DNA from: an uncultured Roseobacter sp.
GTDB taxonomy: Bacteria > Pseudomonadota > Alphaproteobacteria > Rhodobacterales > Rhodobacteraceae
Direction of reading: 5' to 3'
Assembly: GCF_947493125.1 (NCBI RefSeq)
Contig: NZ_CANLQB010000009.1
Coordinates: 62,001-126,000, forward strand
Length of the DNA stretch: 64,000 nucleotides
Of the stretch, positions 58,264 through 64,000 are shown piece after piece. The notes below the pieces were generated by a model that saw only the letters and a list, made by a program, of their open reading frames with translations, had not been told where the DNA came from and did no database searches. The position numbers and the translations under genes were made by a program. Each line of letters begins with the position of its first letter. Position 1 is the stretch's first letter.

Positions 58264-58779
58264 GTGGATAGAGCACAAAAAGAACAGCTGGTCGACGAAC
58301 TCGGCCAGATCTTTGAAAGCTCTGGCGTCGTCGTGGTCAGCCACTACGCCGGTCTGACAGTTGCTGAAATGCAGGACCTGCGCGCCAAAGCACGCGACGC
58401 GGGCGGGTCTGTGCGTGTTGCCAAGAACAGGCTCGCCAAGATCGCCCTTGAGGGCAAGCCATGCGCAAGCATCGCTGACCTTCTGACGGGTATGACCGTT
58501 CTGACCTATTCTGAGGATCCCGTGGCCGCGGCCAAGGTGGCTCAGGACTACGCCAAGGGCAATGACAAATTCGTCATCCTCGGCGGGGCCATGGGGGAGA
58601 ACGCGTTGGACGTCGCCGGTGTCGAAGCCGTGTCCAAGATGCCGTCGCGCGAGGAGCTTATCTCCACCATCGCGGGCATGTTGGGCGCACCTGCATCGAA
58701 CATCGCCGGGGCCATTGGCGCACCTGCAAGCAACATTGCCTCCATCCTGTCCACCATCGAGGACAAGGCGGCGGCATAA
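58264..58779 (+). CDS. rplJ: 50S ribosomal protein L10
   Basis: A 171-residue L10. N-terminal [32 protein letters not shown] and the C-terminal helix with two copies of a GAPASNIA segment ([20 protein letters not shown]) that carries L7/L12 dimers. It starts with GTG at 58264, supported by GGAG and position. It joins rplL in one unit with 71 bases between. Confidence 0.97.
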   Translation: MDRAQKEQLVDELGQIFESSGVVVVSHYAGLTVAEMQDLRAKARDAGGSVRVAKNRLAKIALEGKPCASIADLLTGMTVLTYSEDPVAAAKVAQDYAKGNDKFVILGGAMGENALDVAGVEAVSKMPSREELISTIAGMLGAPASNIAGAIGAPASNIASILSTIEDKAAA

Positions 58780-58850
58780 GCAACGTCATATCGGCGTCGT
58801 GGTCAAAGCGCGACGTTGGAACACACATATCGTAACGGAAAGAGCTGAAC

Positions 58851-59225
58851 ATGGCTGATCTGAAGAAACTGGCAGAAGAGATCGTTGGTCTGACCCTGCT
58901 TGAAGCACAAGAACTGAAAACCATCCTCAAGGACGAATACGGCATCGAGCCCGCCGCTGGCGGCGCGGTGATGATGGCCGGTCCTGCGGACGCCGGTGGC
59001 GCCGCTGAAGAAGAGAAGTCGGAATTCGACGTTGTCCTGAAAAACGCGGGCGCCTCCAAGATCAACGTGATCAAGGAAGTGCGCGGCATCACCGGTCTTG
59101 GCCTGAAAGAAGCCAAGGACCTGGTCGAAGCCGGCGGCAAGATCAAGGAAGGCGTCGACAAAGCCGAAGCCGAAGAAGTCAAAGCCAAGCTGGAAGCAGC
59201 TGGCGCCGAAGTCGAACTGGCCTAA
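58851..59225 (+). CDS. rplL: 50S ribosomal protein L7/L12
   Basis: A 124-residue L7/L12 with N-terminal dimerisation region ([20 protein letters not shown]), Ala/Gly-rich hinge and C-terminal domain ([33 protein letters not shown]). It is the multi-copy stalk protein that recruits translation factors. ATG preceded by GAAAGAG. A terminator follows at once. Confidence 0.98.
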   Translation: MADLKKLAEEIVGLTLLEAQELKTILKDEYGIEPAAGGAVMMAGPADAGGAAEEEKSEFDVVLKNAGASKINVIKEVRGITGLGLKEAKDLVEAGGKIKEGVDKAEAEEVKAKLEAAGAEVELA

Positions 59226-59247
59226 GCCTGACGCTTTTGCGAACACG

Positions 59248-59278
59248 AAAGGCGCTCCGGCAACGGGGCGCCTTTTTT
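59248..59278 (+). terminator. Intrinsic terminator after rplL
   Basis: AAAGGCGCTCCG at 59248-59259 pairs with CGGGGCGCCTTT at 59264-59275 (one T-G pair) across a 4-base loop, followed by Ts. It probably ends the rplJL transcript. Confidence 0.9.
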
Positions 59279-59482
59279 CATTGGTCCGCTTGGAGCCTAA
59301 ACTACAGTCGTACGCCTGTGGGGGAGATGATTACTGTTATCGGAAAAGGCGCGTTGTCGCCAGTTGTGGTTTCCCGCCTCTCTTTCCTCTTTTCGAGTGC
59401 CTCCAACTCTTACACCCGGTAAGTCCACGACCCTATGCAAGGTTTGTTTCCGGTGCTAGCAAAACACGACTGAGGAATAGAT

Positions 59483-60181
59483 ATGATGTCATGGTTTAGA
59501 TCGCCGCTAGTCTTCTTTGTTTTATTCGTTGCCGGGTGTGGAATACCCCCAGTTGATACAGAGTTCATTAGCAGCGTTCCTGCCGACACTCAGAGCTTTG
59601 CGGTTGCCGAACGTGCAGTCCGGGCATGCACGGACGTTATCGACAGAGAGAAGGTCCGCCGCAATCTTGAACGCGCAGGTTTTGGCGTAACAATCCAGCA
59701 GGTCAAAGCTAAAAATGGTCGAACCATACCGCACATGATCATCTCAGCGCCTCATGAAGCCGTATCAGTGCTCTATCTGGGAAGTTCCTGCTTTGTTGGT
59801 TTGGAAAACATGACCCCAGATCAATCTGCTCGCCTTGCGCGGATATGGGTTGACGCACACGGTGCTCAGCCCAACTCTGCGTTTGGCGATGGCCTTTCGG
59901 ACCATGTCTCAGGTGCGTGGCGGCGCTTCTTCACCGAGCCCCACCGTTTCCCGGATAAGGCGGCTTACCGTCATCGGATCTACATTGCCGCTTACAAAAC
60001 ATGGCCAAATGGGCCGTATGATCCTCAACGCAGCGTGCCTTTCAGCATTCCTGATTTTCCGGCAAAACCAGGTGCCGCCGTCGAATTGAACCACGCATTC
60101 GATTGCCTGCCGGATGTCCGAACCGGGCCAACTAGTGGGGTTTTACTACAGTGTTCTGGTCCAGAGTACCGACCTGGCTGA
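59483..60181 (+). CDS. Lipoprotein of unknown function between rplL and rpoB
   Basis: A 232-residue protein with lipoprotein signal (LVFFVLFVAGC lipobox) followed by a soluble part with RAVRACTDVIDREKVRRNLE and DCLPDVRTGPTSGVLLQC. The composition and codon usage are unlike the ribosomal genes around it. No domain is recognised. GAGGAA precedes the first of two adjacent ATG codons. Normally rpoB follows rplL directly, so this is an inserted gene with its own transcription unit after the rplL terminator. Confidence 0.65.
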   Translation: MMSWFRSPLVFFVLFVAGCGIPPVDTEFISSVPADTQSFAVAERAVRACTDVIDREKVRRNLERAGFGVTIQQVKAKNGRTIPHMIISAPHEAVSVLYLGSSCFVGLENMTPDQSARLARIWVDAHGAQPNSAFGDGLSDHVSGAWRRFFTEPHRFPDKAAYRHRIYIAAYKTWPNGPYDPQRSVPFSIPDFPAKPGAAVELNHAFDCLPDVRTGPTSGVLLQCSGPEYRPG

Positions 60182-60692
60182 CCTTGCATTCGGGCGAACA
60201 TGATAACATCTGATGCGCGTTCGTCGCTTTATCCCCACGGACTGAGATTTCTCCCCTGCGGAAAGTGGTAATTTAGCAACCGACAACAGATGCGACAATT
60301 TCGTCCCGCCTAACTGAAACAGGTGTAGTCATTTTAAGTCCGCAGTCGAGGCATTGGCTGGGCATCTGACCCAAAAAACCACTTTTCTCCGCCCGCCCTG
60401 TTGTGCTTTTGTTAAGCAACGCCTATGTGATGACTTCCGCTGGGAGCGATGATTCGCGCCCGGCTTTTTGCGTCTTTGACACAGGCAGGAGCAGGCACAC
60501 TCACACACCCCTGAAATCTTTCGCAAAAAGCCGCTCCACCCCGAGCAGAGCGGCTTTTTCCGGAGAGATTATGATCGGGCGCGTGCTTTCGGGCAAGCAC
60601 GCAGGGATAGATCTTCTTTTCGATCTTTGAGCGTTCGCCACGGGCCGCCCTCCCGCTGCGCGAACAGACAAAGATATGGAGTGCGACCTCGC
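60182..60692 (+). promoter_or_regulatory. rpoB upstream region
   Basis: 511 bases without a gene. The left 150 bases appear to be spacer. The right side holds the terminator-like hairpin at 60525-60559 and about 130 bases of leader before rpoB. A promoter must lie in this region because the rplL terminator and an inserted gene lie upstream, but no strong -35/-10 pair could be assigned. Confidence 0.4.
60525..60559 (+). terminator. Terminator-like hairpin upstream of rpoB
   Basis: AAAAAGCCGCTC at 60525-60536 pairs with GAGCGGCTTTTT at 60548-60559 across an 11-base loop, ending in Ts. It is 134 bases before the rpoB ATG. It may be an attenuator for rpoB or the terminator for the upstream gene. 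Confidence 0.75.

Positions 60693-64000
<3,308 letters not shown>

Overview
The window is high-G+C chromosomal DNA of an alphaproteobacterium, most probably a Rhodobacterales (Roseobacter-group) species. The main evidence is the gene order: rpoZ-rsh-DUF2062-pdxJ-hydrolase-acpS-lepB-rnc-era-DUF1491-recO; pckA-chvI-chvG-hprK-rapZ-EIIA-HPr; an ethylmalonyl-CoA-pathway dehydrogenase; PduO-type cob(I)alamin adenosyltransferase near etfAB; and tuf...tRNA-Trp...secE-nusG-rplK-rplA-rplJ-rplL-rpoB. No phage, insertion sequence or CRISPR array was found.

Layout. 1-2943: a leftward group (NYN-domain protein, ispH, LysE-type exporter, and a gene cut by the window edge) diverging from folK. 3242-16377: a sugar-alcohol (pentitol) locus. 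Leftward are an ABC ATPase, a HAD phosphatase-like protein and xylulokinase. Rightward are a solute-binding protein, two permeases, a SorC-type regulator, a xylitol/sorbitol-type dehydrogenase, a SIS-domain protein, an SDR, a ketose-3-epimerase-like protein, ribitol 2-dehydrogenase and a ribulokinase-type FGGY kinase. The two arms share a promoter region holding two clear palindromes. The inferred scheme is ABC import of a polyol, oxidation to ketopentoses, and phosphorylation to xylulose-5-P or ribulose-5-P. 16976-26708: the stringent-response and housekeeping cluster. 26692-31956: a META lipoprotein, a TetR regulator, methylsuccinyl-CoA dehydrogenase, and a divergent pair of regulators (XRE and an unusual LysR-like protein) beside a GNAT-like protein.

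31978-39282: PEP carboxykinase divergent from the ChvG/ChvI two-component system, followed by a regulatory PTS (HPr kinase, RapZ, EIIA, HPr) and an acyltransferase. There are no sugar PTS permeases, so this PTS is probably purely regulatory. 39287-45622: hydroxybutyryl-CoA dehydrogenase, a DUF6473-like protein, etfAB, the adenosyltransferase, a small membrane protein, an SDR and an SH3-domain protein. 45803-52887: parC, a long perfect palindrome, a cytochrome P450, lipoproteins, tuf and a hexapeptide acetyltransferase. 52968-64000: tRNA-Trp, an Old Yellow Enzyme, secE, nusG, the L11/L1 and L10/L12 ribosomal genes and the first 3.3 kb of rpoB.

The points most worth attention are the composite pentitol locus with several unassigned enzymes, two orphan genes of visibly lower G+C inserted into the otherwise conserved rplKA/rplJL/rpoB region, a 46-bp perfect palindrome after parC, an alpha/beta-hydrolase fused to a polytopic membrane domain, and the XRE/LysR-like/GNAT-like module. 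All identifications come from reading translated sequence and context; no database search was run.
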